Shown here in pieces: positions 12,113-12,169 of a stretch of DNA of 12,169 bases (positions within the stretch are counted from its first letter, which is position 1; each line of letters opens with the position of its first letter). The position numbers and the translations under genes are program-made. The DNA comes from CAJPSE01 sp963514535 (GTDB lineage Bacteria > Synergistota > Synergistia > Synergistales > Aminobacteriaceae): assembly GCA_963514535.1 (NCBI GenBank), contig CAUPUB010000071.1:1-12169 (forward strand), in the 5' to 3' direction. The notes below the pieces were generated by a model that saw only the letters and a program-made list of their open reading frames with translations, did no database searches and was not told where the DNA came from.

Positions 12113-12169
12113 ATGACGATGCGTCTGATCGATCTCTCTCAGGAGATTTTCGAGGGCATGTCCGTCTTC
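12113..12169 (+). CDS. Cyclase-family (kynurenine formamidase-like) metal hydrolase, 5' fragment
   Basis: The first 19 codons of a gene that runs off the window. The peptide begins MTMRLIDLSQEIFEGM, which matches the typical opening (xIDLSxxIxxGMPxYP) of the cyclase family PF04199. Those metal-dependent hydrolases include bacterial kynurenine formamidase and isatin hydrolase. The metal-binding HxGTHxDxP motif would lie beyond the end. Two starts are possible: ATG at 12113, immediately after GGAAAGGGGG, or ATG at 12119 with a better spacing of 8 nt. In this locus, opening of a cyclic amide such as xanthine is conceivable, but too little of the protein is seen to say. Confidence 0.7.
   Translation, partial: MTMRLIDLSQEIFEGMSVF

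Overview
The window is a gene-dense, visibly GC-rich stretch in which every convincing gene lies on the + strand. Gene content points to an anaerobic or fermentative bacterium that carries a bacterial microcompartment (BMC) and eats purines. A Synergistota- or Clostridia-like host is my guess from style only; there is no rRNA or tRNA here to settle it.

Layout: (1) an isochorismatase-fold cysteine hydrolase (236-838) closed by a strong intrinsic terminator; (2) an NCS2 permease with a xanthine/urate-type signature (989-2344); (3) a flavin prenyltransferase (UbiX, 2513-3121) and a UbiD-family decarboxylase (3219-4598), with foldable RNA in the gaps before and after ubiX; (4) a shell block: BMC-H (4611-4874), a disordered 157-residue protein with an encapsulation-peptide-like N-terminus (4897-5370), a BMC-H with an enlarged pore loop (5367-5657), an AT-rich promoter-like gap, a BMC-H with Phe at the pore (5817-6104), a flavoprotein-like BMC accessory protein (6148-6984) and a BMC-P/EutN pentamer protein (6971-7243); (5) an adenine-deaminase-family amidohydrolase missing one expected metal-binding His (7275-9095), an AzgA/PbuG-type purine permease (9264-10571) and a very canonical guanine deaminase (10653-11933); (6) after a probable terminator and a five-copy 14-nt repeat, the first 19 codons of a cyclase-family (PF04199-like) hydrolase (12113 onward).

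No aldehyde dehydrogenase, alcohol dehydrogenase, phosphotransacylase or glycyl-radical enzyme is visible, so this does not look like a standard aldehyde metabolosome. It resembles the hydrolase-rich BMC loci that surveys have left as 'unknown function'. My working model (inference) is a compartment for anaerobic purine breakdown. Permeases import purine bases; guanine deaminase (and perhaps the Ade-like protein) funnels them to xanthine; the cyclase-family protein and cysteine hydrolase open and trim the ring; the UbiD/UbiX pair decarboxylates a heteroaromatic carboxylate such as 4-amino-5-imidazolecarboxylate. That compound is an intermediate of the classical xanthine amidohydrolase pathway of purinolytic clostridia. 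None of the individual substrate assignments, except guanine deaminase, can be proved from sequence alone.
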